In this document: one piece after another, positions 34,655-43,161 of the stretch | How positions within the stretch are numbered: the stretch's first letter is position 1 | How the letters are laid out: the number at the start of each line of letters is the position of its first letter | Origin: Harenicola maris | GTDB lineage: Bacteria > Pseudomonadota > Alphaproteobacteria > Rhodobacterales > Rhodobacteraceae | Direction of reading: 5' to 3' | Assembly: GCA_018524345.1 (NCBI GenBank) | Contig: JADQAZ010000002.1 | Coordinates: 186,001-250,000 of the forward strand | DNA length: 64,000 nucleotides | Made by a program: the position numbers and the translations under genes | Notes under the pieces: generated by a model | Seen by the model: only the letters and a program-made list of their open reading frames with translations | The model's database searches: none | Told to the model about the DNA's origin: nothing

Positions 34655-35509
34655 ATGTATCGCGCCACCGTTAAGGACAGAACGCAGCTTGTGCCCTTCC
34701 CAGAGGCCAATGACCTGCAAACGCGCATCGCGCGGGCCTTTTCCCTTGTCACCGATTGGAACGCGGCCCTGAACGGACATTACAACATTCAGGAGGTCAT
34801 CGATGTGGCCTCGCGTCAGTTCGAATCCCTGAACGTCTCCCTGTTTCGCCTGCGGGCGGGCCGGGCATGGCCCATTGCTTCGGCCTGCCGACAGCTTGAC
34901 GGGCTGAAACCGCGCGTCAGCAGCGGAGCAATCGCAAGCTATGTGCAGAACAACCACGCCGAGGCTCTGGACCCCGGGAGCATCTGGCGCCTGACCGAGC
35001 TGCGCGAGGAGGCCGGTTTTGCCGGATCCCCCGCCCATAAGGAATATGCAGACCGCCCCGATATCGTAGAGGTCAGCACAATCGTGCTTGAGGCCTCCGA
35101 CGGGGCGATTGATTGCCTTGAGGTCACATTCGACAGGCCGCCAAACCGCCACCCCGACCTGCCCTCCAGCATCGTCACACAGGCTCTCGCCGATTCTTGG
35201 GCCGCGCGTTCTCCGGGCCTCATCTCCCGCGCGATTCGCAGCTATGGGCGCGCAAGGGGGCGGACGGGCGTGGCCAACGACAATGTGGATATCCTCGGCC
35301 CGCACAATCCCTTCGGCCTCAGCCGCGCAGAGCAGCGGGTTTGCCAAATGATCGCCGACGGGCAAAAGGCGAAAGAGATCGCAGATGCCCTCGGCGTCAG
35401 CCTCGCCACTGTGCGCAGCCACATGCATAAAATCTACGCCAAAACCGGCACCAGCGGGCAGGTCGAGCTTGTCGTCCTTGTGGCCGAGGCCAAAGGCGGC
35501 GCGGAATGA
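34655..35509 (+). CDS. LuxR-family transcriptional regulator
   Basis: 284 residues from the ATG at 34655 (MYRATVKDRTQL), with GGAG at 34642; an ATG at 34574 would add 27 residues of poor character. The C-terminal 65 residues are a LuxR/FixJ HTH: FGLSRAEQRVCQMIADGQKAKEIADALGVSLATVRSHMHKIYAKTG. The N-terminal 215 residues resemble no receiver or autoinducer domain that I can name. It diverges from flp and its stop overlaps the prepilin peptidase start (ATGA), which makes it the likely dedicated regulator of the Tad pilus locus. Confidence 0.85.
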   Translation: MYRATVKDRTQLVPFPEANDLQTRIARAFSLVTDWNAALNGHYNIQEVIDVASRQFESLNVSLFRLRAGRAWPIASACRQLDGLKPRVSSGAIASYVQNNHAEALDPGSIWRLTELREEAGFAGSPAHKEYADRPDIVEVSTIVLEASDGAIDCLEVTFDRPPNRHPDLPSSIVTQALADSWAARSPGLISRAIRSYGRARGRTGVANDNVDILGPHNPFGLSRAEQRVCQMIADGQKAKEIADALGVSLATVRSHMHKIYAKTGTSGQVELVVLVAEAKGGAE

Positions 35510-35997
35510 GCGCCCTCTCCGGCCTGCTGCTGCCATGGGCGCTGGTCCCCCTGCTGATCGCGGTGATCTATTGCGACCTGCGGATGATGCGCATCCCCAA
35601 TATCCTGCCGCTCCTGTTCCTTGGCCTCTTTGCCATCACACTCCCCTTCTCCGAACCCTTTGCGCAGACCCTGACGCGCGTTGCGATTGCGGGGGGCGTC
35701 TTTGTCCTTGGCTTCATCGGCTTTGCCTTTCGCCTGCTGGGCGGCGGCGATGTGAAATCCCTGCCCGCGATCCTGCTGTTTGTGCCAACGGCCCTGATGT
35801 CGCATTTCATGCTCGCCCTCTCGGCGGGGCTGATCCTTGGCATTGCGGGGCTGACACTGGCGCGCCTTGCCGCGAAGGGGCGGCAGACGGGCTGGCGCAG
35901 CCTGACGGACACAAAGCGGTTCCCGATGGGCCTGAGCTTCGGCCTCGCCGGTCTCGCCCTGATCGCATGGCAGATACAGGCGACGCCCCTCGCCTAA
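35506..35997 (+). CDS. cpaA: Prepilin peptidase TadV/CpaA (A24 family)
   Basis: 163 residues, all membrane helices. The two catalytic aspartates are in YCDLRMMRIPN (Asp24) and GGGDVKSLPA (GxGD motif), as in A24 aspartic prepilin peptidases. It lacks the N-methyltransferase domain, as TadV proteins do. It cleaves Flp and the TadE-type pseudopilins. Coupled to the LuxR-type gene by the overlap at 35506-35509, although the tad structural genes are on the other strand. Confidence 0.93.
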   Translation: MSALSGLLLPWALVPLLIAVIYCDLRMMRIPNILPLLFLGLFAITLPFSEPFAQTLTRVAIAGGVFVLGFIGFAFRLLGGGDVKSLPAILLFVPTALMSHFMLALSAGLILGIAGLTLARLAAKGRQTGWRSLTDTKRFPMGLSFGLAGLALIAWQIQATPLA

Positions 35998-36056
35998 GCC
36001 CTCTGGCATCTTCCGCGCGCCCCATGGTAGCCCATAAGCGCCGGAGGATCCCGCCT

Positions 36057-37028
36057 ATGTCCAAAACCCCGCCCTCGTCCAAAACCCCGCCCGTGAAGGC
36101 CTGCTGCACCCCCGCGGCGCAGGCTCGCCCACCGGCAGTGCCGCCTCTGCCGAAACCCTCGGCCAATGCCCCCGTGGGCCTGGACAACGCGGCCCTCATT
36201 CCCGGCGGCACCGCCCTGATCGGCACGGCAGAGCCCTTCCTGCCCGCCGACGAGGAAAGCCCCCCGAGGTTCAAAAAGGTAAAACCCTTCCGCATGGGGC
36301 GCGCCGCCGTCACCAACGCCGAATTCGCCCGCTTTATCGAGGAAACCGCCTATGTGACTGAGGCAGAGCGCTTTGGCTGGTCCTTCGTCTTCTACAGCGA
36401 CCTCGCCGAGGGTCATGCCGAGACAGAGGGCGTGCAGGGCGTGGACTGGTGGCGGCGCTCCAACGGGGCAAACTGGCGCGACATCAACGGGCCGGGCTCA
36501 CAGGCGCAGGCATGGCACCCCGATCACCCGGTGGTGCAAGTCTCGTGGAACGACGCCCGCGCCTATGCCAAATGGGCCGGAGGCCGCCTGCCGAGCGAGG
36601 TGGAATGGGAACATGCCGCCCGCGGCGGACAGGGCGATGTGCGCTTTCCTTGGGGCGACAAGGAGCCGAACGACACCGACACCTTCCCCTGCAACATCTG
36701 GCAGGGACAATTCCCCCATATGAACAGCGCCGCCGACGGATATAAAACTACCGCCCCGGCACAGTCCTTTGACAGCAACGCCTATGGCCTGTTCAACATG
36801 GTCGGTAATGTCTGGGAATGGACGGCGGAGCCCTTTCGCCTGAAATCCCTGCGCCGCGGCGCGCGCGACCAACAGGCCGCGCGGCGGGGGTATAAGCTGC
36901 TCAAGGGCGGATCATTCCTGTGCCACCGAAGCTATTGCTACCGCTACCGCATCGCCGCACGCACGGGCAACGCCCCTGACACGTCCACGACGCATCAGGG
37001 GTTTCGCATGGTCTGGGACGCGGCCTAG
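36057..37028 (+). CDS. Formylglycine-generating enzyme (aerobic sulfatase maturase)
   Basis: 323 residues from the ATG at 36057, preceded by CCGGAGGATC. FGE-sulfatase domain: LIPGGTALIGT, FRMGRAAVTNAEFARFIEETAYVTEAERFGWSFVF, HPVVQVSWNDARAYAKWAGGRLPSEVEWEHAARGG, YGLFNMVGNVWEWT and GGSFLCHRSYCYRYRIAART. Cys289 and Cys294 (spacing five) match the copper-binding catalytic pair of human FGE, so this is a true maturase and not merely an SUMF1-like fold. It would convert the CxPxR Cys of sulfatases to formylglycine using oxygen. No sulfatase is present in the window. The Cys/Pro-rich N-terminus (KACCTPAAQARP) is unusual. Confidence 0.9.
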   Translation: MSKTPPSSKTPPVKACCTPAAQARPPAVPPLPKPSANAPVGLDNAALIPGGTALIGTAEPFLPADEESPPRFKKVKPFRMGRAAVTNAEFARFIEETAYVTEAERFGWSFVFYSDLAEGHAETEGVQGVDWWRRSNGANWRDINGPGSQAQAWHPDHPVVQVSWNDARAYAKWAGGRLPSEVEWEHAARGGQGDVRFPWGDKEPNDTDTFPCNIWQGQFPHMNSAADGYKTTAPAQSFDSNAYGLFNMVGNVWEWTAEPFRLKSLRRGARDQQAARRGYKLLKGGSFLCHRSYCYRYRIAARTGNAPDTSTTHQGFRMVWDAA

Positions 37029-37861
37029 ACCTCTTTCTTGTCGTTGACGATATTCATCGTCGCGGTGCCGCTATGGCCCAGTTCCACCGTGGCGAAAGGC
37101 CCGCCCTGACACATCTGGGCGGGGTCGGTCGGATCGGGGGGCGGGGCCTCTGCCAGAACCTTCTCCGCGAATTGCTCCGCATTGTCCTTGGGGCGATAAC
37201 CAAGGTAGCTGGCAAGGTGGTTGTCCACCGGTGCACGGTCATTGTTCGACACACCGTAGATGATAGAAAACCCTGTGGTCGGCGCCTCGATCGCCCGCTG
37301 CACCAGCTGGATCAGATCGTCATAGGACAGCCATGACCCAAGCGAGCGCGGGTTGTTCACCTGCGCCGCCGACAGAATCCGCAGATGCACCGACTCAAGG
37401 CCGCGCTTGTCCCAGAACAGGCTGCCCAGATCCTCGGCAAAACACTTGGCCAGACCATAGTAGGTGTCGGGCCGATGCGGCGCGTCGATGCCGATGAAGT
37501 CCTGCTTCAGGTGCATCCCGACCGCATGGATCGAACTGGCATAAACCACCCGCCGCGCCCCCTGTTGATAGGCCGCCTCCCAGACGTTGCGCGCGCCGAT
37601 GATGTTGGAATGCAGGATATCCTCCCAAGGGGCCTCATCCCCGATGGCACCAAAATGCACCACCATCTCGGCCCCCTCCATCACCGCCATCATCTCGTCC
37701 AGACTGCCCAGATCGGCCTTGAGGTAGCTCTCGCCCTCATAAAGCTTGCCGATGTCCTCCGCGATGTCGGTCGAGACAAGGGCATCGGCCATCTTCGACA
37801 AAGGTTCGCGCAGGTAGGACCCAAGACGCCCTGCGGCGCCGGTAAGGACGATTTTCTTCAT
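37025..37861 (-). CDS. NAD-dependent epimerase/dehydratase, uronate dehydrogenase-like
   Basis: 278 residues. Extended SDR: NAD motif VLTGAAGRLGSYL, Ser in VVYASSIHAVG, and the YxxxK catalytic pair as TYYGLAKCFAEDLGSLF. Length and pattern (VHFGAIGDEAPWEDILHSNIIGARNVWEAA; LRILSAAQVNNPRSLGSWLSYDDLIQLVQRAIEAP) resemble uronate dehydrogenases that oxidise hexuronates to lactones. The 3' end overlaps the FGE gene tail by four bases (convergent). It probably forms a unit with the FAD oxidoreductase upstream; the substrate pairing is not obvious. Confidence 0.78.
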   Translation of the reverse strand: MKKIVLTGAAGRLGSYLREPLSKMADALVSTDIAEDIGKLYEGESYLKADLGSLDEMMAVMEGAEMVVHFGAIGDEAPWEDILHSNIIGARNVWEAAYQQGARRVVYASSIHAVGMHLKQDFIGIDAPHRPDTYYGLAKCFAEDLGSLFWDKRGLESVHLRILSAAQVNNPRSLGSWLSYDDLIQLVQRAIEAPTTGFSIIYGVSNNDRAPVDNHLASYLGYRPKDNAEQFAEKVLAEAPPPDPTDPAQMCQGGPFATVELGHSGTATMNIVNDKKEV

Positions 37862-37887
37862 GGGGAATGCTCCGTGGTTGGGCGGGA

Positions 37888-39108
37888 TCAGATCACCGCT
37901 TTTTCGATAAAGGGTTGCTGCGACACAATGCGGTCATAGCCAAAGGGGCTCAGATCAAGGCTGCGATATTCCCCGTATGTCAGAAACTCTGCGGTGCCGC
38001 GCCCCATCGCAGGGGACTGCTGTAGCCCATGCCCCGAAAACCCGTTGAGGAAAATGAAATTCTCCACCTCGGGGTGGGGGCCAAGCACCGCGTTATGGTC
38101 CAGCGTGTTATAGGCATAATGCCCCGCCCATTCGGTGATCACACGGATCGCCTCGAACTGTGGTATCCGCGTGGCCAGCACAGGCCAGACGTGGTCCTGC
38201 CAAAAGGCCTGATCCATGGCAAAGTCATCATACTCCACCGCCGGATCGTGGCTCGGGTGCCCGCCCGCCAGATAGGTCTTTGGCCCGTCCTGACGGCAAT
38301 GCACGCCAGAGGGGTCAATCGTCAGGGGCAAGTCACGGTCCAAGGGGGTTTCGGCCTCGAAAATCCATGTAAAGCGCTTGCGCGGCTCAACCGGAATCTC
38401 CAACCCCGCCATCCGCGCCGTCTCGATCGCCCGCGGGCCGGAGGCATTGACCACCTGCCCGCAGCCAATGACCTCGCCCGACTTCAGGGTCACACTCTCC
38501 ACCCGCGCGCCGCTAGCGGATTTCGTCATGGCGACCACCTCGTTGGCGACATACTCCGCCCCGCGTTCGCGGGCCATGCGGCGCCACCATTCAAACACAG
38601 TGCCCCCGTCCCAATAGCCCTCGTCCACGGTGTTGATACTGCCCAGCAGGATGTCATCCACATTATAGAACGGGTATTCGGCCTTGATCTCCTCGGCTGT
38701 CAAAAGGCGCGTGCCCGCCCCGCAGGCCAGCTGCACCTTCTGATTCTCCCGCAGGGTGGCGGCAAACTCCGGCGTATCGGCCAGATACATGTAACCGTAG
38801 TTCTGGATCGACAGCTCCGGCACGCGGGGATCATCACCCATAAAGCCGCGAAAGCCCTTGATGAACTCCGCGCCAAAGCGGCTGATCTGCACGTTAAGGG
38901 TGTTGGAAAACTGCTGCCTGATGCAGGAATTGGTATGGGCGGTGGAGCAACTGGCATAGCTCGGGTCGCGCTCCACCACCAGAATGCTGCCATCAAAGTC
39001 GGGATTTTCGGTCAGGAACCAAGCCGTGGCAGAGCCGTAAATCGCGCCCCCCACAATCACGACATCATAGGATGCCTTGCGCGGAACTGTATCCCAACCC
39101 TTTGCCAT
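37888..39108 (-). CDS. FAD-dependent oxidoreductase (DAO family)
   Basis: 406 residues. N-terminal dinucleotide-binding motif YDVVIVGGAIYGSATAWFLTENPDFDGSILVVERD, then the DAO-fold blocks SIQNYGYMYLADTPE, GCGQVVNASGPRAIETARMAG, and the FAD C-terminal contact WAGHYAYNTLDHNAVLGPHPEVENFIFLNGFSGHGLQQSPAMGRGTAEFL. Related enzymes oxidise amino acids or N-methyl amino acids such as sarcosine and glycine derivatives. No covalent flavin motif is evident. It lies 26 bp upstream of the uronate-dehydrogenase-like gene in the same direction. Confidence 0.85.
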   Translation of the reverse strand: MAKGWDTVPRKASYDVVIVGGAIYGSATAWFLTENPDFDGSILVVERDPSYASCSTAHTNSCIRQQFSNTLNVQISRFGAEFIKGFRGFMGDDPRVPELSIQNYGYMYLADTPEFAATLRENQKVQLACGAGTRLLTAEEIKAEYPFYNVDDILLGSINTVDEGYWDGGTVFEWWRRMARERGAEYVANEVVAMTKSASGARVESVTLKSGEVIGCGQVVNASGPRAIETARMAGLEIPVEPRKRFTWIFEAETPLDRDLPLTIDPSGVHCRQDGPKTYLAGGHPSHDPAVEYDDFAMDQAFWQDHVWPVLATRIPQFEAIRVITEWAGHYAYNTLDHNAVLGPHPEVENFIFLNGFSGHGLQQSPAMGRGTAEFLTYGEYRSLDLSPFGYDRIVSQQPFIEKAVI

Positions 39109-39233
39109 ATCGCCCGATCCCTTTTGCCAGATGCACGGCCCGGCGCAGGGAGTAAATCACCCCGGCGCGGCCCGCTTGCGCAGCCTGCTATGGGTTGGAA
39201 ACAGTTGCAAGCTCTGTGACGCGCGGCGCGGGA

Positions 39234-40337
39234 TCAGCCGATCTTGCCGCGCAGCCCCTCACCCACCTGGCCGCGATGCAAAAGCAGATGATCGAGCAGA
39301 ACACAGGCCATCATCGCCTCGCCCACAGGCACGGCGCGAATGCCCACGCAGGGGTCGTGACGGCCCTTGGTGATGATCTCGGCCTCGGTCCCGTCGCGGC
39401 GAATGGTCTTGCGCGGCGTCAGGATCGAAGAGGTCGGTTTAACCGCAAACCGCACCACAATGTCCTGCCCGGTGGAGATCCCGCCCAGAATCCCCCCCGC
39501 ATGGTTGGAAGAAAACTCCGGCCCGTCCGGCCCCATGGAAATCTCGTCGGCATTGGCCTCGCCGGTCAACATGGCCGCGGCCATGCCCTCGCCGATCTCC
39601 ACGCCCTTGACCGCATTGATCGACAGCATCGCAGCGCCAAGATCGGTGTCGAGCTTGCCGTAAACCGGCGCACCCAATCCGGCGGGCGCCCCCTGCGCTG
39701 TCACCTCGATCATCGCGCCAACAGAGGACCCCGCCTTGCGCAGCCCATCTAGGTAATCGGCCCAATCCTCCACCGCCCCCGCATCGGGCACCCAAAAGGG
39801 GTTCCGCCCGATCTGGCCCCAGTCAAACCGCGCACGGTCGATATGCTTTTCGCCCATCTGCACCATATAGCCGGTGATCCGCAGCTCCGGCGCCAGAACA
39901 GCCAAAGCCGCCCGCGCCACGCCGCCCGCAGCCACCCGCGCCGCCGTCTCGCGGGCAGAGGACCGGCCCCCACCGCGATAATCGCGCACGCCGTATTTCT
40001 GCCAATAGGTGATATCCGCATGCCCCGGCCGGAACTTCTCGGCAATATCGCCGTAATCCTTTGACCGCTGGTCGGTGTTGCGGATCATCAACTGGATCGG
40101 CGTGCCGGTGCTGACCCCCTCGAACACACCGGAAAGGATCTCCACCTCATCGGCCTCGCGCCGCTGGGTGGTGAACTTGTTCTGCCCGGGCTTGCGCTTA
40201 TCCAGCCAGACCTGCAAATCCTCCGCCGTGATCGGAACGCCGGGGGGGCAGCCATCGACAGTCGCGCCCAAAGCCGGCCCGTGGCTTTCACCCCATGTGG
40301 TGACACGAAACAAATGACCAAAAGTGTTCAAGCTCAT
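39234..40337 (-). CDS. aroC: Chorismate synthase
   Basis: 367 residues, normal length. Starts [33 protein letters not shown], with the family motifs [49 protein letters not shown], and [29 protein letters not shown]. It makes chorismate from EPSP with reduced FMN, the last step of the shikimate pathway. Single gene, divergent from thiBPQ, with the hairpin repeat at 40429-40474 about 90 bp before its start. Confidence 0.98.
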   Translation of the reverse strand: MSLNTFGHLFRVTTWGESHGPALGATVDGCPPGVPITAEDLQVWLDKRKPGQNKFTTQRREADEVEILSGVFEGVSTGTPIQLMIRNTDQRSKDYGDIAEKFRPGHADITYWQKYGVRDYRGGGRSSARETAARVAAGGVARAALAVLAPELRITGYMVQMGEKHIDRARFDWGQIGRNPFWVPDAGAVEDWADYLDGLRKAGSSVGAMIEVTAQGAPAGLGAPVYGKLDTDLGAAMLSINAVKGVEIGEGMAAAMLTGEANADEISMGPDGPEFSSNHAGGILGGISTGQDIVVRFAVKPTSSILTPRKTIRRDGTEAEIITKGRHDPCVGIRAVPVGEAMMACVLLDHLLLHRGQVGEGLRGKIG

Positions 40338-40428
40338 AACAGCGCTCCTTAGCTCAGGCGTGGATACCCGAGCCGCCCCCCCGCGCCAAGCCCATTCCCG
40401 CGCGCCTCCCCAGCCCCAAGCGCGGCAG

Positions 40429-40474
40429 AGATTTTTCGACGAAAAATCTGAACCTCAAGCCATTGCTTGAGGTT
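40429..40474. repeat. Tandem hairpins (AGATTTTTCG palindrome plus AACCTCAAGC hairpin)
   Basis: AGATTTTTCG (40429-40438) pairs with CGAAAAATCT (40440-40449) around a single A; next AACCTCAAGC (40451-40460) pairs with GCTTGAGGTT (40465-40474) across CATT. The first element is a second copy of the 17741 palindrome. The right arm overlaps the proposed thi promoter. Confidence 0.6.
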
Positions 40475-40495
40475 CGCCCCCAAACCACCTACACG
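40467..40495 (+). promoter_or_regulatory. Promoter candidate for the thiBPQ riboswitch transcript
   Basis: TTGAGG (40467-40472), 17-bp spacer, TACACG (40490-40495). Initiation about seven bases later would put the transcript start at the first bases of the TPP riboswitch, which supports the call despite a weak -10. Confidence 0.4.
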
Positions 40496-40500
40496 GAAAG

Positions 40501-40586
40501 AACCTCGGGGGGCCCTTTTGGGCTGAGATTGCGCAAGCTGACCCGTTGAACCTGAACCGGTTAAAACCGGCGGAGGGAAGGTAACG
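40501..40586 (+). ncRNA. TPP riboswitch (THI element)
   Basis: The conserved cores are in order and spacing: CTCGGGGGGCCC and GGCTGAGATT (CTGAGA at 40523-40528), ACCCGTTGAACCTGAACCGG (GAACCTGA at 40548-40555), and the closing CGGAGGGAAG at 40571-40580. It binds thiamine pyrophosphate and turns down the downstream thiamine uptake operon. About 50 bp separate it from the thiB start; no intrinsic terminator is apparent there, so control is probably at translation of thiB. Confidence 0.95.
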
Positions 40587-40636
40587 GAACGCTCCGTCCC
40601 TACTCCGCCCGCACAAATGGAGAGAGAGACAGAGAC

Positions 40637-41614
40637 ATGAAATCACTCACACTTGCCGCGGGTCTAAGCGTTATTGCCACTCTGGCGAACGCCGAAACCC
40701 TGACAGTCTATGCGCCCGATTACTTCGGGTCCGAATGGGGCCCCGGCCCTGCGATCAAAACCGCCTTTGAGGCCGATTGCGACTGTACCATCGAATTCAT
40801 CACCGGCGACGTGCTGCCCCGCCTGACCCTTGAAGGCGAGCGCACCAAGGCAGACGCCGTGATCGGCCTCAACACCGATGTCACCGCCAAGGCCCGCGCC
40901 TTGGGCCTTTTTGCCCCCCACGGGCAGGACACCTCCGGCCTGACCATGCCGGTGGACTGGCAGGACGAGACCTTCCTGCCGTTCAACTGGGGCCAAACGG
41001 CCTTTATCTACGACAACACCAAGATCACCGATGCACCGACATCCTTTGACGCGCTGCTGGACGCCCCCGATGATCTGAAAATCGTGATCCAAGACCCGCG
41101 CAGCTCCATCTCCGGCCTTGCCCTGATGCTCTGGGTCAAGGCGATCTACGGCGATGAGGCAGAGGGCGCTTGGGAAAAACTCGCCCCGAAAATCGTCACC
41201 GTGACAAAGGGCTGGTCCGAAAGCTACGGCATGTTCACGGACGGCGAGGCGGACATGGTCCTGTCCTACACGACCTCCCCCGCCTATCACATCATCGCCG
41301 AAGACGACATGACCAAGAGCGCCGCGATCTTTGACGAGGGCCATTACTTCATGGTCGAGGTCGCCGCACAGCTTTCCACCAGCGATCAGCCCGAGCTGGC
41401 GCAAAAGTTCATGGACTTCATCCTGAGCGAAGAGTTCCAGACCATCATCCCAGAAGGCAACTGGTCCTTCCCGGCAAAGCTCGATGCCTCCAAGATGCCG
41501 GAGAAATTCGGCCTGCTGAACCTGCCGGAAAAGACCTTGTTCTACTCTGAAACAGAGGCAGAGGCCCTGCGCGCCCCGGCATTGGAAGAGTGGCAACGCG
41601 CGCTCAGCCAATAA
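40637..41614 (+). CDS. thiB: Thiamine ABC transporter substrate-binding protein
   Basis: 325 residues with signal peptide MKSLTLAAGLSVIATLANA. The mature protein has the ThiB/TbpA pattern: TLTVYAPDYFGSEWGPGPAIKTAFEADCDCTIEFI, KADAVIGLNTDV, FLPFNWGQTAFIYDN, IQDPRSSISGLALMLWVK, GWSESYGMFTDGEADMVLSYTTSPAYHI. Binds thiamine or its phosphates in the periplasm. Under the TPP riboswitch; the end of the gene overlaps thiP by 25 bases. Confidence 0.95.
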   Translation: MKSLTLAAGLSVIATLANAETLTVYAPDYFGSEWGPGPAIKTAFEADCDCTIEFITGDVLPRLTLEGERTKADAVIGLNTDVTAKARALGLFAPHGQDTSGLTMPVDWQDETFLPFNWGQTAFIYDNTKITDAPTSFDALLDAPDDLKIVIQDPRSSISGLALMLWVKAIYGDEAEGAWEKLAPKIVTVTKGWSESYGMFTDGEADMVLSYTTSPAYHIIAEDDMTKSAAIFDEGHYFMVEVAAQLSTSDQPELAQKFMDFILSEEFQTIIPEGNWSFPAKLDASKMPEKFGLLNLPEKTLFYSETEAEALRAPALEEWQRALSQ

Positions 41615-43161
41615 CCAGCGGCCCGCTGGTAAAGGCGCTCGCCTATCTGGCGGGCGCCCTGATGCTGTGCCTGACCCTTGGCACCCTCGCCGCTGTCCTG
41701 ATGCGGGCAGAGCGGGGGGCGGGCTTCGGCCCCGGTGACTGGCAGGCCCTGCGCTTTACCCTCTGGCAGGCCCTCTGGTCCGCCGCCCTCAGCATCGCCT
41801 GCGCCATTCCCGTGGCCCGCGCCCTTGCGCGGCGGCAGTTTCGCGGGCGCGGGGTGCTGATCACCCTGCTCGGCGCGCCCTTTATCCTGCCCACCCTTGT
41901 TGCCGTTCTTGGGCTGGTGGCCGTCTTTGGCCGCAATGGCCCGCTGAACGCGGCGCTCGCGGGCCTTGGCCTGCCAGAGGTCTCTATCTACGGGCCATGG
42001 GGCGTGGTTCTGGCCCATGTGTTCTTTAACATGCCGCTGGCCGTGCGCCTGCTGCTGCAGGGCTGGCTCGCCATTCCGGCAGAGCGCTTCCGCCTTGCGG
42101 CCTCCCTCGGCTTTGGCCCGCGCCAGATGATCCGCCACATCGAATGGCCGATGCTGCGCGCCACCGCGCCGGGGGCGGCGTTGGTGATCTTTGCCATCTG
42201 CCTGACCAGCTTTGCCGTCGCCCTCGCCCTAGGCGGCGGCCCCCGTGCCACGACGGTGGAGCTTGCCATCTATCAGGCCTTCCGCTTTGACGTTGACCTC
42301 GGCAAAGCCGCGCAACTGGCCAGCGTGCAATTCGCCCTCGCAGGGGCGGCGGCCCTCTTGGCCCTGCGCTTGTCACAGCAGGTGACCTTCGGCGCAGGGC
42401 TGGACGGCACCGTCGCTCGCTGGGACGCGAGCGGGCGCGGGCATCGCGCCCTTGATGCCTTCTGGCTCATCCTCGCCGCGGGCTTCCTGCTGCTGCCGCT
42501 CGGCGCGGTTGTGCTGCGCGGTTTGCCCGGGCTGACAGAGCTTCCCCCCGTGGTCTGGTGGTCCCTCTGGCGCTCGCTCTGGGTGGCACTCCTCTCCACG
42601 GCGCTGGTGCTGACGCTTTCGCTGCCCTTGGCGGTCATGGCCACGGGCAAACGCGGCGCATGGGTGGAGGTCCTCAGCACCCTTGCCATCGCGGCTTCGC
42701 CGCTGGTCATCGGCACGGGCCTCTACCTGATGGTTTTCCCCTTCATCTGGCCCGGCGATGTGGCCCTGATCATCACCGCCTTGGTCAATGCCGCCCTCGC
42801 CCTGCCATTTGCCCTGCGCTCTCTCCTGCCGCAGGCCCGCAGCCTGGCCGAGGATTACGGCCGCCTCAGCGCCAGCCTGCAAATCACCGGATGGCCCCTC
42901 TGGCGGTGGGTGATCCTGCCGCGCCTGCGCCGCCCCTTGGGCTTTGCCGCGGGGCTGACCGCCGCGCTCTCCATGGGCGACCTCGGGGTGATCGCCCTGT
43001 TCGCTGACCCCGACCGCGCCACCCTTCCGCTGCAAATGTATCGCCTGATGGGCGCCTACCGGATCGAGGCCGCCTCCGCCGCGGCGTTGCTCCTGCTTTC
43101 GGCTTCACTTGCCCTGTTCTGGGCCTTTGACATGGGGGGCCGCGCCAATGCTGGACCTTGA
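41590..43161 (+). CDS. thiP: Thiamine ABC transporter permease
   Basis: 523 residues from GTG at 41590, inside the last codons of thiB. Two fused binding-protein-dependent permease domains of six helices each, with EAA-type loops ERFRLAASLGFGPRQMIRHIEWPML and EDYGRLSASLQITGWPLWRWVILPRLRRP. The double-length architecture is the ThiP/iron(III) type. It forms the inner-membrane channel for ThiB-delivered thiamine. It overlaps thiQ by 14 bases. Confidence 0.94.
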   Translation: MATRAQPITSGPLVKALAYLAGALMLCLTLGTLAAVLMRAERGAGFGPGDWQALRFTLWQALWSAALSIACAIPVARALARRQFRGRGVLITLLGAPFILPTLVAVLGLVAVFGRNGPLNAALAGLGLPEVSIYGPWGVVLAHVFFNMPLAVRLLLQGWLAIPAERFRLAASLGFGPRQMIRHIEWPMLRATAPGAALVIFAICLTSFAVALALGGGPRATTVELAIYQAFRFDVDLGKAAQLASVQFALAGAAALLALRLSQQVTFGAGLDGTVARWDASGRGHRALDAFWLILAAGFLLLPLGAVVLRGLPGLTELPPVVWWSLWRSLWVALLSTALVLTLSLPLAVMATGKRGAWVEVLSTLAIAASPLVIGTGLYLMVFPFIWPGDVALIITALVNAALALPFALRSLLPQARSLAEDYGRLSASLQITGWPLWRWVILPRLRRPLGFAAGLTAALSMGDLGVIALFADPDRATLPLQMYRLMGAYRIEAASAAALLLLSASLALFWAFDMGGRANAGP

